A stretch of DNA of 36,677 nt, from contig CAIYRG010000466.1 in the NCBI GenBank assembly GCA_903928515.1, positions 1-36,677 of the forward strand, read 5' to 3'. Below the pieces are notes generated by a model, which had not been told where the DNA came from, searched no databases, and saw nothing but the letters and a program-made list of their open reading frames with translations. The position numbers and the translations under genes are program-made. The number at the start of each line of letters is the position of its first letter. Position 1 is the stretch's first letter. This DNA is from an uncultured Alphaproteobacteria bacterium (lineage in GTDB: Bacteria; Pseudomonadota; Alphaproteobacteria; Micropepsales; Micropepsaceae). This document shows positions 23,841 through 33,065 of the stretch, piece after piece.

Positions 23841-25193
23841 TTACGCCGAAATATCTTCGAGCGTGCGCTTGCTGGTCTCGATCACGAAGAAATAGACGAC
23901 GATGATGCCGAGCGCGGCCGAGCCGCCGAACAGCAGATACACGTCGCTCACGTCGAAATGCGCCAAAATCTGTCCGACAAGAAGCGGCCCCACCATCGAG
24001 CCGATGCGCAGCCACGATGACGCCACGCCCGCCCCCAACGCACGCATGCGCGTGGGATAATTTTCAGGGAAGAACACGAACAACCCGGACAGCATCAGCG
24101 CGCTGAAGAACAGGCCAGCCGCCGTGAACAGCATCACCACATTCACATTGTCGCCCACCATACCCGACGCCAGCATTAGCAACGGAACGGCGCTACCGGC
24201 GAACGAAATCATGAAGGTGCGGCGGCGACCCAGACGATCCATGATGAACCAGCCAAAGCCGCCACCGCAGATGCCCATCACCGATAGCGACAGGCTGTAG
24301 ATCAGCGTCGTCTGCAGCGGCAAATGATAGACGGTGCGATAGAGCGTCGGCATCCAGACATTCAGCCCATAGCCGACAATGGCGACCAAGAACGCCAGCA
24401 CCCATAACGTAAGCGTGCGCACCAGATAGACGCCTTGGAACAGCGAGGCGAAGCCTGCTTTCGCACGCGAGATGGTGGGGATATTTGTGGATGGCGGCGG
24501 CAACGGGCCGGAGCTTTTTTCCGCGGCCGTTTCGATGGCCTTCAACACGGCGTCGGCTTCATCCTCGCGCCCATGCGCGGCCAGCCAGCGCGGGCTTTCG
24601 GGCACAAACGACAGCAATGCCAAACCCAGCACCGCAGGCAGCGCGCCGATATAGAACATCGCCTGCCAGCCGAAATTGGGAATAACCAAAATACTGAGAA
24701 CAGAGGCTGCGAAGATGCCGGAGGCGAAGATCATCTGGAACAGCACGAGCATGCGCCCGCGGAAATCGGCGCGCGTCAGCTCATTCATATAGGTGGCGGC
24801 CACCGGCACTTCCGCGCCCAGCCCCAAGCCCTGAATCAAACGAAAGGCGAGCAGCGACTGATAGCTCCACGACCAAGCGCAGGCGAGTGAGAGCAGGCCC
24901 ATCACGACCACGGACCAGCGCAATACAGTGCGCCGGCCGACGCGCTCGGCCAGATGCCCGAACCATACGGCACCGACGAATTGCCCCGCATAGCCCGCTG
25001 AGACCAGCATGCCCAATTCGGGCGGGGTGAGATGCCACAGCCCCGCGAGCACAGGCAGAACAAAGGTGATGGTGAGCGCATCGAAGGAATCGAAGAAGCC
25101 GGCCTGGCCGACGATCAGCATCGTCTTCACGTACCAACCGGCCAGCGGCAGGCGCTCGATGCGCGCGGCAATCTGTTCCTGCGTAACGCTCAT
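23841..25193 (-). CDS. MFS transporter (sugar/aromatic-acid porter type)
   Basis: A 450-aa inner-membrane secondary transporter with 12 predicted helices. Loop 2-3 has the MFS motif GHLAERVGRRTVL and loop 8-9 repeats it as MDRLGRRRTF; FDSFDALTITFVLPVL in TM1 and FVPESPRWLAAHGREDEADA in the central loop resemble metabolite:H+ symporters of the AAHS/sugar-porter families. The ATG at 25193 follows GGGGAAG. It is convergent with the hyu operon, and a second MFS gene is 85 bp upstream on the same strand. Inference: it may import the compound handled by the hyu-FAH genes, though nothing binds it to that except position. Confidence 0.87.
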   Translation of the reverse strand: MSVTQEQIAARIERLPLAGWYVKTMLIVGQAGFFDSFDALTITFVLPVLAGLWHLTPPELGMLVSAGYAGQFVGAVWFGHLAERVGRRTVLRWSVVVMGLLSLACAWSWSYQSLLAFRLIQGLGLGAEVPVAATYMNELTRADFRGRMLVLFQMIFASGIFAASVLSILVIPNFGWQAMFYIGALPAVLGLALLSFVPESPRWLAAHGREDEADAVLKAIETAAEKSSGPLPPPSTNIPTISRAKAGFASLFQGVYLVRTLTLWVLAFLVAIVGYGLNVWMPTLYRTVYHLPLQTTLIYSLSLSVMGICGGGFGWFIMDRLGRRRTFMISFAGSAVPLLMLASGMVGDNVNVVMLFTAAGLFFSALMLSGLFVFFPENYPTRMRALGAGVASSWLRIGSMVGPLLVGQILAHFDVSDVYLLFGGSAALGIIVVYFFVIETSKRTLEDISA

Positions 25194-25278
25194 GCTTCCC
25201 CCGCTCGACCGGCCGGTTGTTCCGGCCTGATCGGTGATGAGCCTAGAGCATCGAATGAAAAGTTCTAGTGCCGCCTCT

Positions 25279-26778
25279 TCAATGCCGTCTACGGCGACCG
25301 GTCATGTCCGCGCCGGCATTGGCAGGCAGCGCGAGATAGACGGGAATGGCGATCAGCGCCATGAAGCCCACGATGATGAAGGGGATAACGAAGACCGTCG
25401 GCGCGAAATTGGCACCCTGCGCATCCACGATGTGCAGCAGCAGCGCGCCCAACGTGACGCCCATGGACAACGACACTTGCTGGATCACGGCGAGAATGGT
25501 GGAGGCCGACGACACGCCCTGCTCCGGGATTTCGGCATAAGCCAGCGTGTTGGCGGTGGAGAATTGCGTGGCGCGGCCAAAGCCCGTCATGGCAAGGCTA
25601 AACATCATGAGAAATTCCGGCGTATCGGAGCGGAACCACCCCGGCATCGAACCGAAAATCGCAATCAAGACGGCGGACGTGACCATCGTGGTGCGGAAGC
25701 CGATGCGCTGAATGAGGCTCGGCGCGAAGGGACGCGAGCAGAACGAGCCGAATGCGGTCGCCATCGACACCATGCCCGCGTGGAATGGTGTCCACCCCAA
25801 GCCGGTTTGCAGCAAAAGCGGCAGCATCAAGGGCGTCGCACCCAGCGTCAGCCGCGTGAGCACGCCGCCCAACATCGAGGCGGCGAACGTTCTGTGGCGG
25901 AAGAGCGTGAGATCCAAAACGGGGTGTTCGGTGCGGCGCGAATGAAAGTAATACAGCCCCGCGCAGATGGCCGAGAGGATGCCGGCAATCACCTGATCTG
26001 TGGTCGAGATGAGATCGAGGCCGACGGTTTCGGCCACCGTCATCGCCGCGGCGATGGTAACGCCGACGAGAATAAAACCCGTGCCGTCGAAACGCTTGCG
26101 GCGGAGGGTTTCCTTGTATTTCACGTACACCAGCACGGCGATGATGCCGAGGATGCCGACCGGCACATTCACGTAGAAGATCCACGGCCAATCGGCGAAG
26201 CGCAGCAGAATGCCGGCCATGCCCGGCCCAATCATGGGGCCGATCAGCGCGGGCATGCCGAACCACACCATCGCATGCACCAATTTATCGCGCGGCGTGG
26301 AGTGCACGATGATCATGCGCCCCACGGTTATCATCATCGCGCCACCCATGCCTTGCACGACACGCGAGGCCACCAGCGTTTCCAGCGTGCCGGAAAGTCC
26401 GCACAGCATGGAGCCGATGAGGAACAACACCATCGAGCCAATGAACACGCGCCGCGCGCCGAAGCGATCCGCCGTCCAGCCCGAAGCCGGCACGAACACG
26501 GCCAGCGACAGCATGTAAGAGGTGAGCGCGAGCTTCAGATGGATGGGATCGGCATGGAAGGCGCGCGCCAGCGTGGGAAGCGCTGTGGAGAGTGCCGTGG
26601 AATCGATGCCCTGCATCAACAGCGCCGAGGCCACCGCCATGATGGCCATCTTCGAACCGAGTTCGGAAACAACCGGTTCGGGTGCGGCGGCCTTTTCGAG
26701 CGGCGCGGAGGGGAGCACCGCTTCGTTGGCGGCTTCCTCCACAATGTCGTCGGGCGTGAGGTCTTTTTTCTCAGTCAC
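25279..26778 (-). CDS. MFS multidrug transporter, DHA2 (EmrB/QacA) type
   Basis: A 499-aa drug:H+ antiporter-like protein, with the length and roughly 14 helices expected for DHA2. It has a cytoplasmic N-tail of about 43 residues, then MAIMAVASALLMQGIDSTAL (TM1 with motif D1-like residues), SGWTADRFGARRVFIGSMVL (motif A), SRVVQGMGGAMMITVGRMII (motif B), and FYVNVPVGILGIIAVLVYVK. The only N-terminal start is GTG 26778, with a weak ribosome site. No HlyD/EmrA partner lies beside it, so it probably exports across the inner membrane alone. Substrate unknown. Confidence 0.87.
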   Translation of the reverse strand: MTEKKDLTPDDIVEEAANEAVLPSAPLEKAAAPEPVVSELGSKMAIMAVASALLMQGIDSTALSTALPTLARAFHADPIHLKLALTSYMLSLAVFVPASGWTADRFGARRVFIGSMVLFLIGSMLCGLSGTLETLVASRVVQGMGGAMMITVGRMIIVHSTPRDKLVHAMVWFGMPALIGPMIGPGMAGILLRFADWPWIFYVNVPVGILGIIAVLVYVKYKETLRRKRFDGTGFILVGVTIAAAMTVAETVGLDLISTTDQVIAGILSAICAGLYYFHSRRTEHPVLDLTLFRHRTFAASMLGGVLTRLTLGATPLMLPLLLQTGLGWTPFHAGMVSMATAFGSFCSRPFAPSLIQRIGFRTTMVTSAVLIAIFGSMPGWFRSDTPEFLMMFSLAMTGFGRATQFSTANTLAYAEIPEQGVSSASTILAVIQQVSLSMGVTLGALLLHIVDAQGANFAPTVFVIPFIIVGFMALIAIPVYLALPANAGADMTGRRRRH

Positions 26779-26825
26779 ACCGGAGTGATTAGCCGCTTCG
26801 CGCCCCGATTGCGATGACCAATTTG

Positions 26826-26843
26826 TCCCAAAACTGTATGGGA
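26826..26843. promoter_or_regulatory. Inverted repeat in the divergent MFS/solute-binding-protein gap
   Basis: TCCCA (26826-26830), 8-base spacer, TGGGA (26839-26843) in the 203-bp gap between the DHA2 gene and the Tat-exported binding protein. It could be an operator; arms are short, so chance is possible. Nothing else stands out in this gap. Confidence 0.25.
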
Positions 26844-26981
26844 AAAGCGCCCCAATTTGGCGGAGAATTCGCGCCCGCGGGAATTTGTCTTAAGGCCTTC
26901 CCGCCGCACGTGATCTCGGTGAATACTCTGGATGTCGCGTAAGCCGAAACATCGGCCGCATTAATATATCAGGGATATTCC

Positions 26982-28244
26982 ATGGATCGCCGCACGCTTC
27001 TGAAAACGGCCAGCGCCGCGTCCCTATTGCCGCTCGCCACACCGGCGCACGCCGCCGCTGCTGGACGCCCAATCAAGCTTGGCCTCGTCGCTCCGCTCAC
27101 GGGCCCCTTGGCGGCCTTCGCCGAGCCCGATCCGTTCGTGCTGAGTTTGGTTCGCGCGCGGCTGGCGAATGGCATCGTGATCGCGGGGCAAACGCACCCC
27201 GTGCAGATCATCGAGCGCGATTCGCAATCCTCATCGTCACGCGCCTCGGAAGTCGCGAGCGATCTGATCCTCAAAGACAAAATCGATCTCATGCTGGTGG
27301 CCAACACCGCCGACACGGTGAACCCCGTGTCGGATCAGTGCGAGGCCAACGAGGTACCGTGCATCTCCACCGATGCGCCGTGGCAGCCGGTGTATTTCGG
27401 ACGTGGCGCAACGCCCGCCAAAGGCTTCGATTGGACATACCACTTCTTCTGGGGCATGGACGACATCATCGCCGTGTTCATCGATCACTGGAACACGCTT
27501 CCCACCAACAAAGTGGTCGGCGGTCTGTGGTCGAACGATATCGAAGGCAATTCGATTTCGGATGCGAAGACCGGCTTTCCGCCCGCACTCGTGAAGGCCG
27601 GTTACAAACTGGTCGATCCCGGCCGCTTCCCGCCGGGCGCGCGCGATTTCTCCGCACAGATCGCCAAATTTAAAGCTGCGAAAACGGAGATCCTCACCGG
27701 CGTAATGACGCCGCCCGATTTCACAACTTTCTGGCAACAGGCCGCGCAGCAAGGCTTGAAGCCGAAGATCGCCACCTTCGGCAAGGCGTTGCTGTTCCCG
27801 AGTGCTGTGGAAGCGTTGGGCCCGGGCGCCAACAATCTGTCGTGCGAAGTGTGGTGGTCGCCCAACCACCCGTTCACCTCCAGCCTCATTCCCGGATTGA
27901 AAGCCGCCGATCTGGCGAGCCGTTATAGTGCTGCCAGCAAGAAACAATGGACGCAGCCTTTGGGATTCAAATTCGCGCTGTTTGAAGTGGCTTACGATGC
28001 GCTGACGCGCGCAAAGTCACTGGATGCCAAAGCCATCGCCGAAGCGGTCCGCGCCACGAATGTGCAGACCATCGTGGGGCCGGTGCGCTGGGCCGGGCAA
28101 CCGGTGAAGAACGTCACCGTCACGCCGTTGGTCGGCGGGCAATGGCGCAAGGGCGCGCAACACCCGTATGATCTGGTGATCGTAAACAACAATCACGCGC
28201 CGCAAATTCCCGTGGCGGGCAAACTCGAACCGCTTCCGGCATAA
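26982..28244 (+). CDS. Tat-exported ABC transporter substrate-binding protein (branched-chain amino acid/amide type)
   Basis: A 420-aa periplasmic type-I binding protein (Peripla_BP_6, LivK-like). The signal has the twin-arginine start MDRRTLLKTASAASLLPLAT and likely cleaves after AHA. Mature-region marks are IKLGLVAPLTGPLAAFAEPD, a lobe-1 site with SSSRASEVASDLILKDKIDL and NPVSDQCEANEVPCISTDAP, and a second lobe with the hinge FALFEVAYDALTRAKSLDAK. The ATG at 26982 follows CAGGGAT. No LivHMGF permease or ATPase genes are nearby, so it is an orphan receptor. One base separates its stop from the FkbM gene. The ligand (amide, urea-like, aromatic or amino acid) is not evident. Confidence 0.87.
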   Translation: MDRRTLLKTASAASLLPLATPAHAAAAGRPIKLGLVAPLTGPLAAFAEPDPFVLSLVRARLANGIVIAGQTHPVQIIERDSQSSSSRASEVASDLILKDKIDLMLVANTADTVNPVSDQCEANEVPCISTDAPWQPVYFGRGATPAKGFDWTYHFFWGMDDIIAVFIDHWNTLPTNKVVGGLWSNDIEGNSISDAKTGFPPALVKAGYKLVDPGRFPPGARDFSAQIAKFKAAKTEILTGVMTPPDFTTFWQQAAQQGLKPKIATFGKALLFPSAVEALGPGANNLSCEVWWSPNHPFTSSLIPGLKAADLASRYSAASKKQWTQPLGFKFALFEVAYDALTRAKSLDAKAIAEAVRATNVQTIVGPVRWAGQPVKNVTVTPLVGGQWRKGAQHPYDLVIVNNNHAPQIPVAGKLEPLPA

Positions 28245-28245
28245 A

Positions 28246-29001
28246 ATGTCCGACAATGCACCACCACCTCTTTTTGAATTGCTGCGCAGTGCGATGTATC
28301 TGCGTGAGCTGATCCGCTCGGATGCCAACAATGCGGAATATCGCTTCCTGCAATTCTGCATGGCCAACGCGCCCAATTCCACGGCGCAATTGTTCCAAGA
28401 TCTGTTGCCGCTATTCCTCCTGCGCCCCAAGCAACCCGGTTTCTTCGTGGAATTCGGCGCCACCGATGGCGTGTTTCTCAGCAACACGTTGCTTCTCGAA
28501 AGCAAGTTCCAGTGGAACGGGATTCTCGCGGAACCGGCGCAGAAATTTCACGCGGGCCTTCGCGCCAACCGCAAAGCCGCACTCGATTTCCGCTGTGTCT
28601 GGTCGGAAACCGGCCGGCAGATGCCATTCCATGAAGCCGAAGACGGCGAGTTATCGACATTGGATGGTTTCGGCGAAACCGATCATCACAGCGCGCTTCG
28701 CGCCAAGGGGCGGAAATATGCGGTCGAAAGCGTTTCGCTGAACGATCTGCTGAAATCGCACAACGCACCGCGCAAGATTGATTATCTGTCGATGGACACA
28801 GAGGGCTCGGAGCTGGAAATCCTCAAGGCGTTCGATTTTTCCGCCTACGATGTTTCGATTCTCACGATCGAGCACAATTTCCTGCCTGATTACCGCGCCG
28901 CCATCCACAGCTGGATGAGCGCGGCCGGATACGACCGCATTTTTGAGAATCTCTCCGCCTGGGACGATTGGTATGTGAAGCGCGGAACGAAGCCGGAGTG
29001 A
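28246..29001 (+). CDS. FkbM-family SAM-dependent methyltransferase
   Basis: A 251-aa predicted O-methyltransferase. SAM motif I is in GFFVEFGATDGVFLSNTLLL (about 65-84), a partner acidic motif is NGILAEPAQKFHA, and the FkbM end block is KIDYLSMDTEGSELEILKAF followed by TIEHNFLPDYRAAI. FkbM enzymes methylate hydroxyls on polyketides, sugars or glycolipids. Its ATG is one base after the binding-protein stop, with no clear ribosome site, so translation is likely coupled. The pairing of an orphan binding protein with an FkbM enzyme is not explained. It converges on atoE with 7 bp between. Confidence 0.85.
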   Translation: MSDNAPPPLFELLRSAMYLRELIRSDANNAEYRFLQFCMANAPNSTAQLFQDLLPLFLLRPKQPGFFVEFGATDGVFLSNTLLLESKFQWNGILAEPAQKFHAGLRANRKAALDFRCVWSETGRQMPFHEAEDGELSTLDGFGETDHHSALRAKGRKYAVESVSLNDLLKSHNAPRKIDYLSMDTEGSELEILKAFDFSAYDVSILTIEHNFLPDYRAAIHSWMSAAGYDRIFENLSAWDDWYVKRGTKPE

Positions 29002-29008
29002 GGCGCGC

Positions 29009-30337
29009 TTAAGCGAACACCAGCAGCGCGCCACCATAGATGGCGACGCCGACCACCAGTGCGATCACGCAATAGCCCATGATGTCGCGAATGCCGAGGC
29101 CTGCGATGGCGAGTAGCGGCAGCGCCCAGAACGGTTGCACCATATTCGCCGTCTGCTCGCCCATGGCGGTGCCCATCGCGGTCATCGCCGGATCGACGTG
29201 GAGATTTTCCGCGGCCGGAATCATGAATGGCCCCTGCACCGCCCAATGCCCGCCGCCCGATGGCACGAACAGCGTAATGACGTTCGAGGATATGAACGAC
29301 CAGAACGGCAACGTCTTGTGCGTGGAGAACGCCACGAAGCCTTCGGCGATCACGCCCGCAAGGCCGGTTTTCGTCATCATGCCCATAATGCCGCCATAGA
29401 GCGGGAATTGCAGCAGGATCGGCCCCACCACGCGCGCCGATGTGTTGAACGAGCGCACATAGCGGATGGGCCGCCAATGAAACAGCAGGCCCAGCATCAG
29501 CGCGATGAAGATCAAGCCGTTGATATCGAGCGTGAAGCCTTTGGTGGTGGCGAGGTGGTATTCATACGCCGCGCCCATGCCGACCAGCAGCAGCGTGACG
29601 ATCCAGGCATTTTCGAAGCGCGTGGCGAATGTGTTGGCGGGCAGCTCAAGCTCCGCACGTTCCAGCAATTTCAGCGGATCGATGCGCTTGCGCTCCGCCG
29701 CCACCGGGGCCATCGCCAGCAGCACCAGCGGCATGACGATCAGGATGAGAAGCGTCGGCACCAGATTGTAAGCGGTGAAGATCGTTTCATTGTAACCGGT
29801 AACGTGCCCGGTGAGCTTCTCGATGATGTTGAGCGCGCTGCCCGGCGTGGCAGAAGCGAGTGCGATGGACGATGATAGGCCGGAGGCCCAGATCATCATG
29901 CCCATGTAAGCGGCGGCAACCAGGAAGGCGAAATCGACATCGCGCACGCGCTTGGCGATTTCACGCGCCACGATGGCGCCCACCACGATGCCGAAGCCCC
30001 AGTTCAGCCACGACGCTGCCGCAGCGGCGTAGAACGTCACCAGCACCGCGCCGTTCTGCGTGGAAGGAATATCGGCCAGCTTTTGCAGTGCGCGCTTAAT
30101 CGGCGGCGCGTCGGCCAGCGTCACGCCCGTGACCAAGATCAACGCCATCTGCAGCGCGAAGGCGAGAATGTCCCAGATGCCGTTGTACCAGGCATCGACG
30201 ATGTTGAAGATTGGCGTGGGCGTCCAGATGCAGGCGGCCGCCGCCGTGATGAACGTCAGCGTGACGGCGTAGAGATACGGATCGGGGATGTAGCGCTCGG
30301 CATAGCGAACGCAAGCCCGCGTGAGGGGACGAAGCAT
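29009..30337 (-). CDS. atoE: Short-chain fatty acid transporter, AtoE family
   Basis: A 442-aa inner-membrane transporter for acetoacetate, butyrate and similar short-chain acids. The sequence is AtoE-like throughout: N-terminal YAERYIPDPYLYAVTLTFIT, the conserved SWLNWGFGIVVGAIVAREIA, GLSSSIALASATPGSALNII, and the late VPSGGGHWAVQGPFMIPAAE with GEQTANMVQPFWALPLLAIA. About 10-12 helices are predicted and the length is right. The ATG at 30337 has only a weak ribosome site. No atoD/atoA/atoB genes are beside it here. The 30-bp gap to the next upstream minus-strand gene (30368) suggests it may be read together with the lipoprotein operon, though the functions do not obviously match. Confidence 0.9.
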   Translation of the reverse strand: MLRPLTRACVRYAERYIPDPYLYAVTLTFITAAAACIWTPTPIFNIVDAWYNGIWDILAFALQMALILVTGVTLADAPPIKRALQKLADIPSTQNGAVLVTFYAAAAASWLNWGFGIVVGAIVAREIAKRVRDVDFAFLVAAAYMGMMIWASGLSSSIALASATPGSALNIIEKLTGHVTGYNETIFTAYNLVPTLLILIVMPLVLLAMAPVAAERKRIDPLKLLERAELELPANTFATRFENAWIVTLLLVGMGAAYEYHLATTKGFTLDINGLIFIALMLGLLFHWRPIRYVRSFNTSARVVGPILLQFPLYGGIMGMMTKTGLAGVIAEGFVAFSTHKTLPFWSFISSNVITLFVPSGGGHWAVQGPFMIPAAENLHVDPAMTAMGTAMGEQTANMVQPFWALPLLAIAGLGIRDIMGYCVIALVVGVAIYGGALLVFA

Positions 30338-30367
30338 GACAATTATCCGAAGGCCGTTGAATCGGCT

Positions 30368-30964
30368 TCAAGAACGGGCGGCGGGCTTGGTGATAGGTTT
30401 CGTGAACTGAATGGAAGAAAACACTTTATCGACCGTGCCAGCATAATGATCGAAATAATACTCCTCCGGCGCAATGAAAATAACCGCCTCCAGCTTACCG
30501 GGAATCTGGGCGAACGTCGCCATGCCTTTGTACTGCAGACCGCCTGAGGACGTCATCGTGATATCAAACCGGAAACCTTGCTCGCTTCCGAACCCCGCGG
30601 GCTTAAGCCCCATCGTTTGAACCTGCAAAAATCCGAGCTTCCCCAACGTGCTCGCCATGGCCTCCATGACGTCGTCGGGAAGCATGGCCGCACGGTATAC
30701 AGCCATGTCCTTGTTTGCGATCTTGTTTGTTTCAAACAGCGGCGCATCGGCTTTTGCGTTGAAGAAATACAATTCATCGAGCCCTGTGCCGTTGACCGTC
30801 CACATGGTCAGCGTGCCCTGCACAGGAATGTTCGTCCACCCGATTTGGGGCGCGATGATTATGTCGCCGACGGCAATGGTTTTCGTGGAATCGACCCCCT
30901 TATAACCGGCACATGCCGAAAGGATTGCGATAGCGAATCCGCAAATGAGAAATTTCCTGACCAC
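30368..30964 (-). CDS. Lipoprotein of unknown function
   Basis: A 198-aa predicted lipoprotein. GTG start at 30964, with GGGGG 6 bases ahead; signal MVRKFLICGFAIAILSAC with lipobox LSAC and Cys18. The mature part has no family I recognise; it looks beta-rich (IAPQIGWTNIPVQGTLTMWT; FRFDITMTSSGGLQYKGMAT) and contains no further Cys. It starts 2 bp after the M48 peptidase stop and is therefore third in a lipoprotein/peptidase/lipoprotein operon. It probably sits at the outer membrane with the other two products. Confidence 0.75.
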   Translation of the reverse strand: MVRKFLICGFAIAILSACAGYKGVDSTKTIAVGDIIIAPQIGWTNIPVQGTLTMWTVNGTGLDELYFFNAKADAPLFETNKIANKDMAVYRAAMLPDDVMEAMASTLGKLGFLQVQTMGLKPAGFGSEQGFRFDITMTSSGGLQYKGMATFAQIPGKLEAVIFIAPEEYYFDHYAGTVDKVFSSIQFTKPITKPAARS

Positions 30965-30966
30965 GC

Positions 30967-32142
30967 TTATCCCCCTGCCTTCGTAAGATAGATTTGCACC
31001 ATCGCCTTATCGTCCGCTTGCGGCGCAAGTTCGAGATATTTGGCGAATGCGTCGCGCGCGACGTCGTTCTTTTCGGCTTTCAGTGCCGCCATACCCAAAC
31101 CGCGATATGCGGCCACCGGAACATCGGGAAGACCGACCGCGAGTTCGTACGATTGGATCGCACTGTCCAGATCGCCTTTGCCGTTACGACGCCGGTATGC
31201 TTCGCCAAGATAATATTGGAGTGAGGCGGAAGACGGCTCATCTGCGATCAAATGATCGATGACGACGATGCTTTCGTAAAACTCGCCCCGGTTCAGTTCT
31301 TCCGCCAGCCATTTGTCGCGGTAAGGCGCCACGGCAGCTTGAAAGCCCTGTGTTCCCAATTCGTCGGAATGCGTTTTCGTTTCAGCTTCATCGGCCTTTT
31401 GCGACATAGTGGCGAGCCGCTCTTTGTCAGCCGGATGATTGGCAAGAAACAACGAAGGCTTGTCTTTGTGCGGATTGGCAGAATCTTCCTCGCTCATCGC
31501 GCGCCAAATCATGGCACCTTGCCGCGGGTCATATCCCGCAGCGACAGCCAAATCGAAACCTCCGGCATCGGCTTCGCGTTCCTGGTCGCGCGAATAACTC
31601 AGCAGCGCACCCAAAGCGGCAAGCTGCGCGAGATTGACCGCCACTCCGGCACCCGCGGCTCCCGCCCCCAATGATAAAAACGCAAACGCCGTCGCGGTGT
31701 CACGGCGCGATTCATACGCATTCAGGCTGTGGCGCCTGAAAAAGTGCGTAAATTCATGCCCCAACACAAAGGCGAGTTGCGCTTCGTTTTGCGTGCGCAG
31801 AAGAAGTCCCGTGAAAACAAAAACCATGCCGTTCGGCGCGCATTCCGCATTGAATACCGGAATGTCGAGAATGTAGACGCGCGAAGCATCGCATTGCAGC
31901 CCGATCAGATTGCAGACCACGCGTTTGACGTAGGTATTCAGCGCTTCATCGCGCACCAGAAGCGGCGACTCGCGAATGCCGTCTTCTTCCTGATCGAAGA
32001 TATGCCAAAGCCCAGCCTCGTCGCTGTTCGCGAGCGGCTTATAGTCCATCGTAATCGGCGATTTCGAAGCCGCAGCCAAAGCGGGGCAGACACAAAGAGG
32101 TAATATCGCCGCCGCGCAAAATAGCCAGTTTGGCAGCTTCAC
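30967..32142 (-). CDS. M48-family zinc metalloprotease with C-terminal TPR-like repeats
   Basis: A 391-aa periplasmic protein. A signal peptide (about 1-24, ending PALA) is followed by an M48 domain: FNAECAPNGMVFVFTGLLLR, zinc motif HEFTH at 129-133 (GHEFTHFFRRHSLNAYESRR), and the distal ligand block DQEREADAGGFDLAVAAGYD, then helical repeats from about 280 (ASLQYYLGEAYRRRNGKGDL; AAYRGLGMAALKAEKNDVAR), like BepA/YfgC quality-control proteases of the outer membrane. I start at GTG 32142, which overlaps the end of the upstream gene's repaired frame as GTGA and gives a proper signal peptide; the frame is open 135 bp further upstream but that part overlaps the other gene. BepA-like function is inference. 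Confidence 0.85.
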   Translation of the reverse strand: MKLPNWLFCAAAILPLCVCPALAAASKSPITMDYKPLANSDEAGLWHIFDQEEDGIRESPLLVRDEALNTYVKRVVCNLIGLQCDASRVYILDIPVFNAECAPNGMVFVFTGLLLRTQNEAQLAFVLGHEFTHFFRRHSLNAYESRRDTATAFAFLSLGAGAAGAGVAVNLAQLAALGALLSYSRDQEREADAGGFDLAVAAGYDPRQGAMIWRAMSEEDSANPHKDKPSLFLANHPADKERLATMSQKADEAETKTHSDELGTQGFQAAVAPYRDKWLAEELNRGEFYESIVVIDHLIADEPSSASLQYYLGEAYRRRNGKGDLDSAIQSYELAVGLPDVPVAAYRGLGMAALKAEKNDVARDAFAKYLELAPQADDKAMVQIYLTKAGG

Positions 32143-32839
32143 AACGGCAGCCCCTGGAGCAGATCGTCGACCGTGTCTTCGCTGGCTTCTCCGTGCGAAG
32201 ATCGCCTTTGGTGCTGACGAGCCGGTTGAACCAGACAATATTGCCCGTCCGAAGATCGACCAGCGACACGAAAGCAATTTGCCGGCCGCCTTGTACGCTC
32301 ACGCCCAGCATGGCCGCGCCGATCATCATCGCCACGCGCCCACCACTGGTGTAGCTGTCGCGGACGTAGACGAAGAGGCCGTAATCCGCGCCATAGCGGG
32401 TGCGCATATCGTTGGTGCCGGGCCCAAGCGTCCAATCGATTGCCGAGCCTTTGTTGGGTAGGGTGTTGACGCCATAGGCGTGCAGCAAAACCGCCATTCC
32501 AACCACGTTATGCAGCTTCGCCAGCTGTGCATCATGCGGATTGTCGAGATGCGCGGCACTCACCAATTCGGCGTTCTTCGCCTTGAGGATACCGCCGATG
32601 TCATCGGCAATGTATCTCTGAGCGGCGTCGGTCCAATCGGCGCGCGCCTCTTCCACCCCGCCAGCCGTCAGTTCCGTCAATTGCACATCGGGCGCAATGA
32701 GAACCACCCGCTTGCTGGGCGACGTCCACTGAAACGATGCGCCGGTGCCCGTTCTGGCGGCCGTCGTCGTGCAACCAGCGAGCGCCGCCGCGAGCACCGG
32801 CAGACAAACCAATCCCATGACGAAAGACGACCGTTTCAT
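32139..32839 (-). CDS. Lipoprotein of unknown function, probably frameshifted near its end
   Basis: Exported lipoprotein with a signal MKRSSFVMGLVCLPVLAAAL ending in lipobox LAGC (Cys23). ATG 32839 has GGGGG 4 bases ahead. The body has VVLIAPDVQLTELTAGGVEE, a helical middle, and a late hydrophobic strand GGRVAMMIGAAMLGVSVQGG; no family recognised. As given, the frame runs on to 32039 with an odd Cys/Arg-rich tail overlapping the protease gene. Near 32190 another frame supplies EASEDTVDDLLQGLPL and ends in TGA at 32139, overlapping the protease GTG by 4 bases. The span 32139-32839 is 701 bases, one short of a whole number of codons, so a single lost base is the simple explanation. The repaired product would be 233 aa. 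Confidence 0.7.
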
Positions 32840-33065
32840 ACTGCCCCCACAGCCGCCCATAGCGGCTTTCCCAAACCTGACCCTGAGGTCAACCCCGGCT
32901 TAAGGTTGCATCAAATTGTATCGCATCTGTGACGGCCGCTATTTTTGGCCAGTAGCCAAGAAAGCCTTGGTATTTCAGGACTTTATAACGCGCCACCCTT
33001 TGCGAAACCGCTTGGCTTCGCTAGATTTCGGGTAGATTTTTTCTAAGCTTGAATGGGAGCCCGCC

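Noticed and set aside
25234-26817. A 527-codon plus-strand frame
   Set aside because: Antisense of the DHA2 transporter; composition dominated by His, Arg and Gly with no family.
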